The notes: generated by a model not told the origin, from the sequence alone. Shown: positions 51,848 through 59,107, counted from the stretch's first letter. The stretch is DNA of 64,000 nucleotides from an uncultured Clostridia bacterium (GCA_948678575.1 CAPPGO010000001.1:213904-277903), one strand, 5' to 3'. Numbers and translations: made by a program.

Positions 51848-52697
51848 AGAAAAATGTACAATCGTACAAGATTTATTACCTAATTATGTAGAAAAACTAA
51901 CTTCTGATTCTACTAACACCTTTATCAAAGAACATTTAAAAGAATGCAAAGAATGTACTGACATTTTAAACAATATGAAAAAAGATTTTGAAAAAGAAAA
52001 CAATAATATAGAAAAAGAAGTAGATTATGCAAAAAAATATAATATGAAATTTAAAAAGATGAAGTTTACTTTATTAATAGTAATTTATACCATAATTTTT
52101 ATTATAATAGCATTTTTTACAAGAAATTTCATAGTTTTTAAAGGCATAGCAAATAAAATGGAAAATTACTTACAATCAAATAATTATTATGTAAGAAGTT
52201 ATTTTTATCAAGGTTGGAATGCTAGTACAACTGAAACTTGGGTAAAAGATGAAAATATGATTATTAATTTCAATAACGAATTAAGTCATGTCATAAATAA
52301 TGGAATGTTATATTCTATTTATGGAGAAAATGGATATACAATCGAAAACAATACTATGAAAGTAAGAGCTGGTGAATTTAATTTTATTGAAATGTTAAAA
52401 AATGAACTAAATTCTCCGAAAAGTATTTTAACATATTCTTTAAGTACTGCAATAGTAAACGGAAAAGATTGTTACATGTTAAAACATACAAATACGATTT
52501 TATATTTTGAAAAATCAACAGGCTACCTAGTCAGATATGAAGAACTTGAAGGATTTGTATCCCCTAATACCAATAAAGAAAATGATTTAGTTTATGAAGT
52601 TCAAAGTACAATTTATGATTATAAATTTGAATTTAATCAAGTAACAGATAAAGATTTAGAATTTGATTTATCAAATTTAAAACAGATAGAAATATAA
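51837..52697 (+). CDS. Membrane-anchored zinc-finger anti-sigma factor
   Basis: The start is the ATG at 51837 (MTNKEKCTIVQDLLPNYVEK), overlapping the sigma gene by 11 bp, with AAAGGAG inside the sigma gene. Residues 1-45 form a zf-HC2/ZAS-like domain with HLKECKEC (HxxxCxxC), which binds sigma. One membrane helix follows at about 78-100. The outer part (about 105-286) is a sensor domain of unknown fold (ENYLQSNNYYVRSYFYQGWN). Signal-triggered proteolysis or a shape change is expected to release sigma. Confidence 0.85.
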   Translation: MTNKEKCTIVQDLLPNYVEKLTSDSTNTFIKEHLKECKECTDILNNMKKDFEKENNNIEKEVDYAKKYNMKFKKMKFTLLIVIYTIIFIIIAFFTRNFIVFKGIANKMENYLQSNNYYVRSYFYQGWNASTTETWVKDENMIINFNNELSHVINNGMLYSIYGENGYTIENNTMKVRAGEFNFIEMLKNELNSPKSILTYSLSTAIVNGKDCYMLKHTNTILYFEKSTGYLVRYEELEGFVSPNTNKENDLVYEVQSTIYDYKFEFNQVTDKDLEFDLSNLKQIEI

Positions 52698-52893
52698 GAT
52701 TAACTATATTAAATACAAAAATTAGATAATGAAAATGTGATTTCACTTAATAAAGATCTTATTTTTATATTTAATTAACAATCATAACCGCACGTAAAAC
52801 GTGCGGTTTGCTCTTACCCTAGAAGGGTATTGTTCTGGCACAGTAGGACTCAAGTCCTACTGAATGGTCCGCCAACCGCATTTTTTTCTCAGG

Positions 52894-53400
52894 CTACCAC
52901 TTAAGTGCTCCTATTCCTTTTTTCTTGTCTTTTCCTTTCTCTTCTTCTTTTTCAAATGGATCAACATATTCTTTTATTGTCATTTGATCTGTTGCTATAT
53001 CTTCTTGTAATTGATTTCGTATATATTCTGCTATTACTTTCTTATTTTTGCCTACTGTATCTACATAGTATCCTTTACACCAGAAATGTCTATTTCCATA
53101 TTTGTACTTTAAATTAGCATGTCTATCAAATATCATTAGACTACTTTTCCCTTTTAGATATCCCATAAACGATGAGACACTTAATTTTGAGGGTATACTA
53201 ACTAATAAGTGTATATGATCAAGACATGCTTCTGCTTCTATTATCTCTACTCCTTTCTGTTCACACAACGTTCTAATTATTTTTCCTATATCCATCCTTA
53301 TTTTTCCATATATCACTTGTCTTCTATATTTTGGTGCAAATACTATATGATATTTGCAGTTCCAAATTGAATGTGTTAAACTATTATTGTCTATTTTCAT
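52894..53400 (-). CDS. tnpA: IS200/IS605-family TnpA transposase (HUH/Y1)
   Basis: The 168-residue protein has CKYHIVFAPKYRRQVIYGKI, the metal-binding LDHIHLLVSIP (HxH) and the nucleophile Tyr in IAEYIRNQLQED. It cuts and joins single-stranded DNA at the hairpin ends. The gene looks intact, though the C-terminus (KGKDKKKGIGALKW) is longer than the usual 150 residues. The ribosome binding site is buried in an mRNA stem. Confidence 0.95.
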   Translation of the reverse strand: MKIDNNSLTHSIWNCKYHIVFAPKYRRQVIYGKIRMDIGKIIRTLCEQKGVEIIEAEACLDHIHLLVSIPSKLSVSSFMGYLKGKSSLMIFDRHANLKYKYGNRHFWCKGYYVDTVGKNKKVIAEYIRNQLQEDIATDQMTIKEYVDPFEKEEEKGKDKKKGIGALKW

Positions 53401-53476
53401 AGATTAAAACTCCTCCTTTTTATAATTTAGTTAGTTGTCGGACCTACTTTATTATATCATAGGAGGAGTTTTAATC
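53401..53476 (-). promoter_or_regulatory. mRNA stem that hides the tnpA ribosome binding site
   Basis: In the tnpA leader, GATTAAAACTCCTCCT is perfectly complementary to AGGAGGAGTTTTAATC, which includes the Shine-Dalgarno site just before the ATG. The 16-bp stem would block ribosome binding, as known for Salmonella IS200. Confidence 0.75.
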
Positions 53477-53538
53477 TTACCCATAGCTATAAGCTCTTTT
53501 GAGCCCCACGTATAACGTGGGGTTGCTTTTCCAAACCA

Positions 53539-53575
53539 AAAAGCTAGAAAACAAATAAATTCTTTTCTAGCTTTT
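53539..53575 (-). terminator. Terminator of the small XRE operon
   Basis: AAAAGCTAGAAAA and TTTTCTAGCTTTT form a perfect 13-bp stem with an 11-base loop, 11 bp past the stop of the 228-residue gene. Confidence 0.8.
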
Positions 53576-53586
53576 AATATTATATT

Positions 53587-54273
53587 TTAACTTTCTTCTT
53601 CAATAATCTCTGTATAATTATCTAATACTTCTATATATTCATTATAAGTATCATCATATGTAATTTCTACATTATATAAAGCTTTTGATACATTGTCAAA
53701 ACTTTCATCTAATTTTTCGTTTTTCATATGTATTAAGTTATTCTCATCAAAATAAAGCTTCATACCAGAATTTTTAAAATTTTCATAGTAACATATTTTT
53801 CCGTTTACTAATTCATATCCCTTTGTATAATATTTACATTCAAACAATTGATTTTCAAATGTTTCACACCAATTTGTATATACTTCTGTCTTTTGTGATA
53901 AATCTGTTACAATTCTATATTTCTTCTCGTTTGGGAATACAAAAAATGACTTTGTTTGATTTTTCTCCATTATTGTAATTGTATTAGTATGATTTTCTTT
54001 GTCTTCACTATAACATACATCAACAATATTTACTTCTTGATTAGATTGATAATCCGAACCAAATACAAATACTATCTTTATATTATTATCCTTATATTTT
54101 AATTGCATTGTAGCTTGTTTATTCTCTGTATTTTCAATATAACTAAAATCGTGAAATACTTTAAAAGCTTTTGAATTATTTATATTAGTACTCCTTATGA
54201 AAAACATATAAATTAATGCAATAATAACTATTAGTGCAATTAAAATGTTTCTTATTTTTCTAACTCTTTTCAT
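53587..54273 (-). CDS. Membrane-anchored hypothetical protein (228 aa)
   Basis: A basic start (MKRVRKIRN) and one membrane helix (about 9-26) are followed by an extracellular domain with alternating short strands (KATMQLKYKDNNIKIVFVFG style; ICYYENFKNSGMKLYFDENN). This outer-domain layout is loosely like that of the anti-sigma factor at 51837 and the 223-residue protein at 56598, but no family can be named. It is the last gene of a three-gene operon; GGAGGTAAT precedes the ATG. Confidence 0.65.
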   Translation of the reverse strand: MKRVRKIRNILIALIVIIALIYMFFIRSTNINNSKAFKVFHDFSYIENTENKQATMQLKYKDNNIKIVFVFGSDYQSNQEVNIVDVCYSEDKENHTNTITIMEKNQTKSFFVFPNEKKYRIVTDLSQKTEVYTNWCETFENQLFECKYYTKGYELVNGKICYYENFKNSGMKLYFDENNLIHMKNEKLDESFDNVSKALYNVEITYDDTYNEYIEVLDNYTEIIEEES

Positions 54274-54285
54274 ATCAATTACCTC

Positions 54286-54495
54286 CTAATCAAAGTAAAA
54301 TATTTCTTCGAATTTCTTGTCTAATGCTATACATAATAATAAAGCTAATTTAGCAGTAGGACAAAATTTTCCTGTTTCTATTGAAATTATCGTCTGTCTT
54401 GATACTCCAACCAATTGTGCTAATTCATCTTGTGATAAATCTTTTTCTGCTCTTGCCAATTTTAATTTATTTTTTAATACTAAATTTTCTTTCAT
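54286..54495 (-). CDS. Small XRE-family transcriptional regulator (69 aa)
   Basis: The product is almost only a helix-turn-helix: LKLARAEKDLSQDELAQLVG and SRQTIISIETGKFCPTAKLA. It ends with EEIFYFD. This matches the YozG-like group that regulates an adjacent membrane protein. Its start overlaps the upstream stop by 4 bp, and the site GAGGTG lies in the upstream gene. Confidence 0.85.
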   Translation of the reverse strand: MKENLVLKNKLKLARAEKDLSQDELAQLVGVSRQTIISIETGKFCPTAKLALLLCIALDKKFEEIFYFD

Positions 54496-54803
54496 ATCTT
54501 CACCTCGTTTATAAATACAACAATGGAAATAATCGATAGTATTAAAGTAAATAAACCTAAAACAAGTAATTTTCTATTTTTCATTTTTATTGAATGATAC
54601 AATTGAGAAGCACTTAATTGCGCCATAATAATTGCAATTAAATCACTAACTATATATTCTGAATTTATAATTCGTATTATCATAAATAAAAGGCATAATG
54701 CAGGTACTACCATAGTACTAATTCCCAAAGCATTTGTTAAAACTACTTGTTCCATTTCATCCTCATCTTTTTGTGCCATTTTTAAAATTTCATCCTTATT
54801 CAT
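54492..54803 (-). CDS. DUF6442-like small membrane protein (103 aa)
   Basis: A short acidic cytoplasmic start (MNKDEILKMAQKDEDEMEQV) is followed by three membrane helices (about 28-44, 52-67 and 80-98). This acidic leader plus triple-helix form is common in Firmicutes beside small XRE regulators and is assigned here to the DUF6442 type tentatively. It leads the three-gene operon; AGGAGAA precedes the ATG. Confidence 0.6.
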   Translation of the reverse strand: MNKDEILKMAQKDEDEMEQVVLTNALGISTMVVPALCLLFMIIRIINSEYIVSDLIAIIMAQLSASQLYHSIKMKNRKLLVLGLFTLILSIISIVVFINEVKI

Positions 54804-54971
54804 AATTATTCTCCTAAAAATATATTCTATATTTATAATAACATATTTTTAATTTTTTGTAAAGTTTTATTTACTTTTTGTAAAGTAAACTTTTCTTTTT
54901 TATTCTATTTATATTTAGGTTCAACAACTTTAGTTGAAGTGATAAAAACTCTAACTATTTTTTATATAAAA

Positions 54972-55000
54972 AATACCAAAACTTTGAAAGTCTTGGTATT
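54972..55000 (-). terminator. Displaced terminator of the tRNA-Thr operon
   Basis: On the minus strand AATACCAAGACTT and AAGTTTTGGTATT form a 13-bp stem (one G-U) followed by TTTTTTATA. It lies 3 bp past the remnant tRNA-Thr 3' end at 55003-55020, which indicates it ended the tRNA operon before the element inserted. Confidence 0.65.
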
Positions 55001-55002
55001 CT

Positions 55003-55020
55003 TTGGAGCCACTTTCCCGA
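55003..55020 (-). other. Left attachment site (att remnant of tRNA-Thr)
   Basis: TTGGAGCCACTTTCCCGA matches TTGGAGCCACTTGTCCGA, the complement of the tRNA-Thr 3' end at 63084-63101, in 16 of 18 positions and in the same direction. It marks the left end of the mobilizable element. Confidence 0.75.
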
Positions 55021-55117
55021 TAAAATCAAATATATGCTTAGAATATCAAGCATTTCATTTTTTAATGAGGACTTAAAAATGTATTTTTTGCATATTTCAC
55101 AAAAGAAAAGGGGTTCA

Positions 55118-55182
55118 AAGGGGAAATTTATTTCCCCTTGCACAATGGAAACTCGTATGAGTTTCTAGTGTGTTAGAAACTC
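55118..55182 (+). other. oriT: Origin of transfer (MobV/pMV158 type)
   Basis: GAGTTTCTA and TAGAAACTC (55159-55182) form a perfect 9-bp inverted repeat around TAGTGTGTTA, the nick sequence known for pMV158 (cut TAGTGTG/TTA, here after 55172). An overlapping hairpin, GAAACTC-GTAT-GAGTTTC (55148-55165), and an upstream 10-bp hairpin (55118-55139) complete the region. It sits 87 bp before the relaxase gene. Confidence 0.85.
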
Positions 55183-55268
55183 AAAAAGTTTATTCTTAGA
55201 AAAGTCAAAGGAGATGTTTATTTTTTCTTAAGCCTACGAAGGCTATCTTATAAAAAGGAAATATTGCA

Positions 55269-56225
55269 ATGAGCTATGCAATTATTAGAAATGCTAATTA
55301 TAAAATGAATAATTTAGCAGGTCTATACAAACATAACGAAAGAAAAAACACAAATTATTCAAATAAAGAAATCTTAAAAGATAAGTCTATCAAAAACAAC
55401 TCTTTAAAAAATTGTAATACAACTTATACAAAAGCATTAAATGACCTTATAAAACAATATAACATAAAAGGAAGAATAATAAAAACAACTAATGTACTAT
55501 GTGAGTTTATAATAACATCAGATAAGGAATTTTTTAATACTATTGGAGAAGAAGAAACAAAAAGATACTTTGAAACAGCTTATAAATTTGTTGCAGATTA
55601 TAAGAACTTAGGAGAACAATATATAATTTCTGCAAAAGTGCATAATGACGAAAGCACGCCACATCTGCATATTGTTTTTGCTCCAGTAGTAAAAACAAAA
55701 GATAAAAACGGAAATATAATCAACAAACTTGCTTGTAGTGAATACTGGAAAGGTAAAGACAGTTATAGACAACTTCAAGATAATTTTCACAAATATATAA
55801 AAGAACACGGCTTTGACCTAGAAAGAGGAAAACAAAGAGAAGTTGAACACCTAAGCACAGAAAAACTAAAGCAAGTTACGAACTTTGACAATATAAAATA
55901 TGAAATATCTCAAAATGAGATACAACCATTAAAAACTAAAAACAACGCATTACTAATACAACAAAATCAAGAATTGATTAAGTATGTAAATAAGTTAAAA
56001 GTAGAGTTGTCAAAGTCATATATAGCAATACAAAAATCAATTACACTTGAAGAAGAAAACAAAAAAGTAATACAAGAAAATATAAAATTACATAAAGAAA
56101 ATAAGCTTTTAAGACGATATATTGATAAAACTTACGAATATATAAGCTATTTAATAAATATACCTAAAAACTCTATAAGAAATATGATAAATCAATTTTT
56201 TAAAGAATTAAAAGAAAAGGAATAA
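55269..56225 (+). CDS. mobV: MobV/Pre family relaxase
   Basis: The 318-residue protein opens with SYAIIRNANYKMNNLAGLYK and KHNERKNTNYSN, the MobV start, and has the metal-binding triad in HNDESTPHLHIVFAPV (HxDExxPHLHxV). It nicks oriT and leads the strand into a recipient, relying on a helper conjugation system because no coupling or type IV genes are present here. The C-terminal 110 residues are coiled (QNQELIKYVNKLKVELSKSY), as usual, but the protein is shorter than the 420-500 of plasmid Mob proteins. An AAAGGAAAT site precedes the ATG. Confidence 0.93.
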   Translation: MSYAIIRNANYKMNNLAGLYKHNERKNTNYSNKEILKDKSIKNNSLKNCNTTYTKALNDLIKQYNIKGRIIKTTNVLCEFIITSDKEFFNTIGEEETKRYFETAYKFVADYKNLGEQYIISAKVHNDESTPHLHIVFAPVVKTKDKNGNIINKLACSEYWKGKDSYRQLQDNFHKYIKEHGFDLERGKQREVEHLSTEKLKQVTNFDNIKYEISQNEIQPLKTKNNALLIQQNQELIKYVNKLKVELSKSYIAIQKSITLEEENKKVIQENIKLHKENKLLRRYIDKTYEYISYLINIPKNSIRNMINQFFKELKEKE

Positions 56226-56230
56226 AAAAT

Positions 56231-56533
56231 ATGAATATATTTAAAAAGAAAAATAATCGATACAAAAGAAAAACATTGAGAAGTTATGAAGAATATACAA
56301 AAGATACATACAAATTCAGAGTAGACGAGATTTTAGAAGATATAGCAAGTAATGACAAAGAATATATAAAGCTAGTAGAAGAAAGTGAGTTATTATATAA
56401 CAAATTAAAATCTGTGCTATGTGAAGAAGATAAGGAAATTCTTTTAAGATATTCAGATACTTGTTGGGGTAGGCAAGGATATAGCGAGCAACGTTTAGTC
56501 GAGCAAGTGTATGAAGATTTTGAATGCAAATAA
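56231..56533 (+). CDS. Element-borne hypothetical protein (100 aa)
   Basis: The gene starts 5 bp after mobV, so it is co-transcribed. The product is charged and helical (YKFRVDEILEDIASNDKEYI, ESELLYNKLKSVLCEEDKEI) with a C-terminal WGRQGYSEQRLVEQVYEDF. No domain is recognised. The position suggests a role in mobilization or element upkeep. Confidence 0.6.
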   Translation: MNIFKKKNNRYKRKTLRSYEEYTKDTYKFRVDEILEDIASNDKEYIKLVEESELLYNKLKSVLCEEDKEILLRYSDTCWGRQGYSEQRLVEQVYEDFECK

Positions 56534-56597
56534 TTTGCAAAAAAAGGGATTTTATGGTATAATATATATATATTGCAAAAGAAAAGGAGGAATGGAA

Positions 56598-57266
56598 ATG
56601 AATAAAAAGAAAGTATTTATTATATGTTTTTTGATTATTATAATTGCTTTAATTGTATTTTTATCAAAGGATTTTATAATTAGAAAAATGTTTATAAGTA
56701 AATTAGAAAATGTTACCTATGATGAATATATTGTATCTTTTGTTAGTAATGATATAAATATGGGAACTTATTATTACAAAAGAAATGACAAATATATGAC
56801 AAGAAATTATAATAGCAATAATGAGTTATATAATTTTATTGAAGTTACTGATATAAAAAATAAAAAATCATATACATATTATTGTGATACTAAAGAAATA
56901 GACAACGAAAAAGTTTGTGAGATTATAGAACCATCTTTGGGTTGGAATGAAAATGTATTAGATATGTTAAAAAACGAAAACCAACAAGAAAAGCTTTCAT
57001 TTAGATATCTTGGAACTGAAAATAAAGATAATATAAACTGCTATAAAATGATATTTGAAGATGGTACTGGCTGGAGTTGCACCGTTTATGTTGATAAAAT
57101 TAACTGCGTAGTTATAAAACTAGATTTTGATATGTCTAAAATTATGAAAGAAGATGAATTAAAAAATAGTGAAGAAATGGGACAAACTATTAATGGTCAT
57201 ATTATCTGGAAATATGATTGGGATTTTGAATTAAAACAAAAAGATTTATTTGAAATGTATAAATAG
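56598..57266 (+). CDS. Membrane-anchored hypothetical protein of the element (222 aa)
   Basis: I choose the ATG at 56598 (MNKKKVFIICFLIIIIALIV), 7 bp after GGAGG; longer forms from 56511 ignore this site. The product has one N-terminal membrane helix and an extracellular domain of short strands (NMGTYYYKRNDKYMTRNYNS, GTGWSCTVYVDKINCVVIKL) ending HIIWKYDWDFELKQKDLFEM. The outer domain resembles a lipoprotein-like sensor fold found in anti-sigma partners, but this is not firm. It is likely cargo. Confidence 0.6.
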   Translation: MNKKKVFIICFLIIIIALIVFLSKDFIIRKMFISKLENVTYDEYIVSFVSNDINMGTYYYKRNDKYMTRNYNSNNELYNFIEVTDIKNKKSYTYYCDTKEIDNEKVCEIIEPSLGWNENVLDMLKNENQQEKLSFRYLGTENKDNINCYKMIFEDGTGWSCTVYVDKINCVVIKLDFDMSKIMKEDELKNSEEMGQTINGHIIWKYDWDFELKQKDLFEMYK

Positions 57267-57270
57267 AAAA

Positions 57271-57310
57271 CAAAGAGCGAGCACGGAGAGTGTTCGCCCT
57301 TTGCTTTTTT
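57271..57310 (+). terminator. Terminator of the mobV operon
   Basis: CAAAGAGCGAGCAC and GTGTTCGCCCTTTG form a stem of about 13 pairs with a 5-base loop, followed by CTTTTTT. Its T-run runs into the left inverted repeat of the GC-rich cassette. Confidence 0.8.
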
Positions 57311-57899
57311 GTGATAGGTGGCATGCAGTCAATGGTTAGTAGTTACAATTTGATTGCTTGTGCCTTTCTACGCATTTTATTCGGTATACAAGTTGAAAGC
57401 GTAGATGACCTCACTGTCCTTGTTACCATAGGGATTGTACACCTCTACCCGGTATTTCCCAGAGAACGGAAGAGTTATCGTAAGGGCGTCGGTGTTATTG
57501 CTGGCATTCAACCCAATGGTCGTGACGGCGGGAGTGGTCTGGTTTTCGTAGTAAAAACGCAGATAGCAGGTCGATCCACCGTAGAAGGAATATGCAATAT
57601 GCATATATCCTTTAGGCAGATTATTGTAGACTGCTTGAGTACTCGTTTTCCCAGAGAACACACCATTGCTGACGCCGCTGTCCGGATAGTAGCTCTTATG
57701 AGCATTGGTAGACGCCGGCGCCACCGCGTCGGTGTTCTCGGCCATCTGCACGTTGTCGTTGCTCACCTCCGCAGCATAAGCCACGGGGGAAGCAGAAACC
57801 GACAGGAGCATAACCAGAGCCAGGGTCAGGGACATGAACTTGCTATTAAAGAATTTCTTCATACAAAACACCTTTCTATATAGCAAGCCACCTATCACA
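57310..57899. mobile_element. GC-rich cassette bounded by 17-bp inverted repeats
   Basis: TGTGATAGGTGGCATGC (57310-57326) and GCAAGCCACCTATCACA (57883-57899) are inverted repeats with one mismatch. They bound 590 bp holding one gene of very different base composition: 57721-57780 has 37 G+C of 60, against about 9 of 60 at 56641-56700. No transposase and no clear target duplication are visible. It could be a non-autonomous transposon-like unit or a captured cassette. Confidence 0.55.
57377..57862 (-). CDS. GC-rich secreted protein of unknown function (161 aa)
   Basis: The start is the ATG at 57862 (MKKFFNSKFMSLTLALVMLL), after AAAGGTG, not the in-frame GTG at 57898 inside the inverted repeat. 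The signal peptide probably ends at PVAYAAEVS. A Ser/Thr/Ala-rich linker leads to a beta-rich domain of about 90 residues (GYMHIAYSFYGGSTCYLRFY, PFSGKYRVEVYNPYGNKDSE) that looks like a small jelly-roll or Ig-like fold. Codons end mostly in G or C, unlike every neighbour, so it came from a GC-rich donor. No membrane anchor or known domain is seen. Confidence 0.75.
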   Translation of the reverse strand: MKKFFNSKFMSLTLALVMLLSVSASPVAYAAEVSNDNVQMAENTDAVAPASTNAHKSYYPDSGVSNGVFSGKTSTQAVYNNLPKGYMHIAYSFYGGSTCYLRFYYENQTTPAVTTIGLNASNNTDALTITLPFSGKYRVEVYNPYGNKDSEVIYAFNLYTE

Positions 57900-58129
57900 G
57901 TATAAATAACACCAGCTATACTTGAACTAGCCAGAGTTATTTATCAAAAATAAATCGTACAATTTTTTTATTGTACTTGTGCAAAGCACGTGATTTATAA
58001 AAATTATTGTACTACTTTTAAATTTGTTTGTACACGAAATAATTTCGTAGTAATTAGAACTTTTTAAAACAGCTTTTTGTAAGTATTGATATATAAGCGT
58101 TTCCAAAATATACATTTTGGAAAAACTTT

Positions 58130-58519
58130 TTATATCTCATTAACTATCAACATATTAACAAATTCTTCTATAAACTCTTTATTTGAAAATATATCTTGAT
58201 TATATTCATATCCGAAAACACTTTCAAAAGTTCTTTTAGTTAACTCGTTATTCCTATGATTTATAGTGTAATATATGCAGTCCTCTATTTGAGTAGGAGT
58301 TTTTATATTATTAAAATATGCAGATACTTTATCGTAGATTAAGTTGAAGTTAGAGAAGTCCAATTCGTCATATTCTATATATTTTATTTGAATAGCTTTA
58401 ACTAAATATCTATAACCAATATGGCTTGTTTTAAAACCTAAAGAGCGAAGTTTGTTATTTATAACTAAAACTTGTTTAGGTGTTATAGAGTTATTTGTTT
58501 TACAAACTGAACTACTCAT
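58130..58519 (-). CDS. Stand-alone Spo0A C-terminal-domain-like DNA-binding protein (129 aa)
   Basis: The protein matches the effector domain of Spo0A by pattern. LRSLGFKTSHIGYRYLVKAI parallels the Spo0A segment LGIPAHIKGYQYLREAI, then comes LIYDKVSAYFNNIKTPTQIE, IEDCIYYTINHR (Spo0A: VERAIRHAIE) and FESVFGYEYNQ (Spo0A: ISSLFGY). There is no receiver domain, so it cannot be controlled by the phosphorelay in the usual way. Spo0A binds TGTCGAA boxes; whether this protein does is unknown. It may set transfer or excision genes to the host state. A strong promoter precedes it; AAAGGAGCT is the ribosome site. Confidence 0.75.
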   Translation of the reverse strand: MSSSVCKTNNSITPKQVLVINNKLRSLGFKTSHIGYRYLVKAIQIKYIEYDELDFSNFNLIYDKVSAYFNNIKTPTQIEDCIYYTINHRNNELTKRTFESVFGYEYNQDIFSNKEFIEEFVNMLIVNEI

Positions 58520-58546
58520 AATACAACAGCTCCTTTCTATGTTTCA

Positions 58547-58575
58547 ATTATACCAACATTATGTAAACTTATCAA
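58547..58575 (-). promoter_or_regulatory. Promoter of the Spo0A-C-like gene
   Basis: TTGATA (58570-58575) and TATAAT (58547-58552) are 17 bp apart on the minus strand, 28 bp before the ATG. Confidence 0.7.
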
Positions 58576-58581
58576 AAAAAT

Positions 58582-58608
58582 AAAACTTACACGAGATGTA
58601 AGTTTTTT
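58582..58608. terminator. Palindrome/terminator in front of the Spo0A-C-like gene
   Basis: AAAACTTACA and TGTAAGTTTT form a perfect 10-bp stem with a 5-base loop and T-runs both ways. A close copy of its core, TTACACGTAGTGTAAGTTTT, occurs at 58690-58709, so it may also be an operator. Confidence 0.6.
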
Positions 58609-58689
58609 AGCATTTATAGATATATTTTTATTAAAATCAATGCTTTTTATATAAAATATGGTTGTAAATTTAAGTAAAACAATAAAATA

Positions 58690-58709
58690 TTACACGTAGT
58701 GTAAGTTTT
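58690..58709. repeat. Second copy of the TTACAC-TGTAA dyad
   Basis: TTACACGTAGTGTAAGTTTT resembles TTACACGAGATGTAAGTTTT at 58587-58606 (17 of 20 identical). Two spaced dyads between the small RNA 2 terminator and the Spo0A-C-like promoter suggest a protein-binding site, possibly for the Spo0A-C-like or XRE regulator. Confidence 0.45.
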
Positions 58710-58714
58710 AAACA

Positions 58715-58794
58715 AATAAAAAGTATGGAAGTACAATCGGTCAAGAAAACTCCCATACATCATAGATAAACTAATTGCAGTTAGCTTATCTACT
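58715..58794 (-). ncRNA. Putative small RNA 2 (about 80 nt)
   Basis: The transcript would begin near 58794 from the promoter at 58801-58829. It folds as a 5' hairpin (GATAAGCTAA with TTAGTTTATC, 58765-58790) and a terminator (GTATGGGAGT with ACTTCCATAC, 58723-58758) followed by TTTTTATTTG. The 16-base terminator loop displays TTGACCGATTGT, an exact complement of ACAATCGGTCAA in putative RNA 1. No reading frame with a ribosome site is seen. Confidence 0.5.
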
Positions 58795-58800
58795 ACTTAT

Positions 58801-58829
58801 ATTATAACTCAAAATTGCCTAAAAATCAA
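58801..58829 (-). promoter_or_regulatory. Promoter P2 of the element
   Basis: TTGATT (58824-58829) and TATAAT (58801-58806) are 17 bp apart. The region around it resembles P1 at 59114-59142 (TTGA-TTTT-AGGCA-TTTTG-G-TATAATATA), which suggests a duplicated promoter. Confidence 0.7.
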
Positions 58830-58844
58830 TGCGTTTCAATAGAA

Positions 58845-59107
58845 AAGGAGGAATTGCTCCTCCCGAACTGAATAGCCTATTGTATAGGTGCTGTGCCTGG
58901 CCATCCGTATAACTATTTGAACTCTCATTGACCGATTGTTCCTTCCTAGTGTATTTCTGAAAAATAAATAATTAGTTATTATATAGGAACTATCAACAAA
59001 TGAAAGTCATATATAGGAAAAGTCAGGCTCTGCAAAGCCTGACGATTATTAACTAATCACAAGCTTTGCTTGCGGAATGATTTAAGCCATTCTATCTATT
59101 TATAGAT
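58845..59107 (-). ncRNA. Putative structured RNA 1 (about 260 nt) with a possible short frame
   Basis: From P1 the transcript runs through a hairpin GAATGGCTTAAATCATTC, a hairpin GTCAGGCT/AGCCTGAC with TTTTCC (59022-59043, possible early terminator), and ends at GGAGGA/TCCTCC (58847-58863) with TTTTC. Near its middle GGAAGG is followed by ACAATCGGTCAATG, so a 30-codon frame (MRVQIVIRMARHSTYTIGYS at its start) is possible. The ribosome site is 12 bp from that ATG, rather far. RNA function rather than coding is favoured by the stems and the complement in RNA 2. Confidence 0.45.

Larger units (their letters stand above)
52788..53525 (-). mobile_element. IS200-type insertion sequence
   Basis: The element holds one Y1 transposase gene and has hairpins at both ends: CCGCACGTAAAACGTGCGG at 52789-52807 (right end in element terms) and CCCCACGTATAACGTGGGG at about 53503-53521 (left end). 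The two are related in sequence. Further stem-loops near 52845 and 52820 lie inside the right end. No inverted terminal repeats or target duplication are expected for this family. The exact cleavage points are not certain. Confidence 0.85.

Noticed and set aside
54955..55143. A 62-codon minus-strand frame across the left end of the element
   Set aside because: It crosses the att remnant and a terminator stem, has no ribosome site and no protein-like pattern.
57290..57883. A 197-codon + strand frame through the GC-rich cassette
   Set aside because: It is antisense to the secreted protein, which has a signal peptide and ribosome site; GC-rich DNA often leaves the opposite strand open. It also starts inside the terminator of the previous gene.
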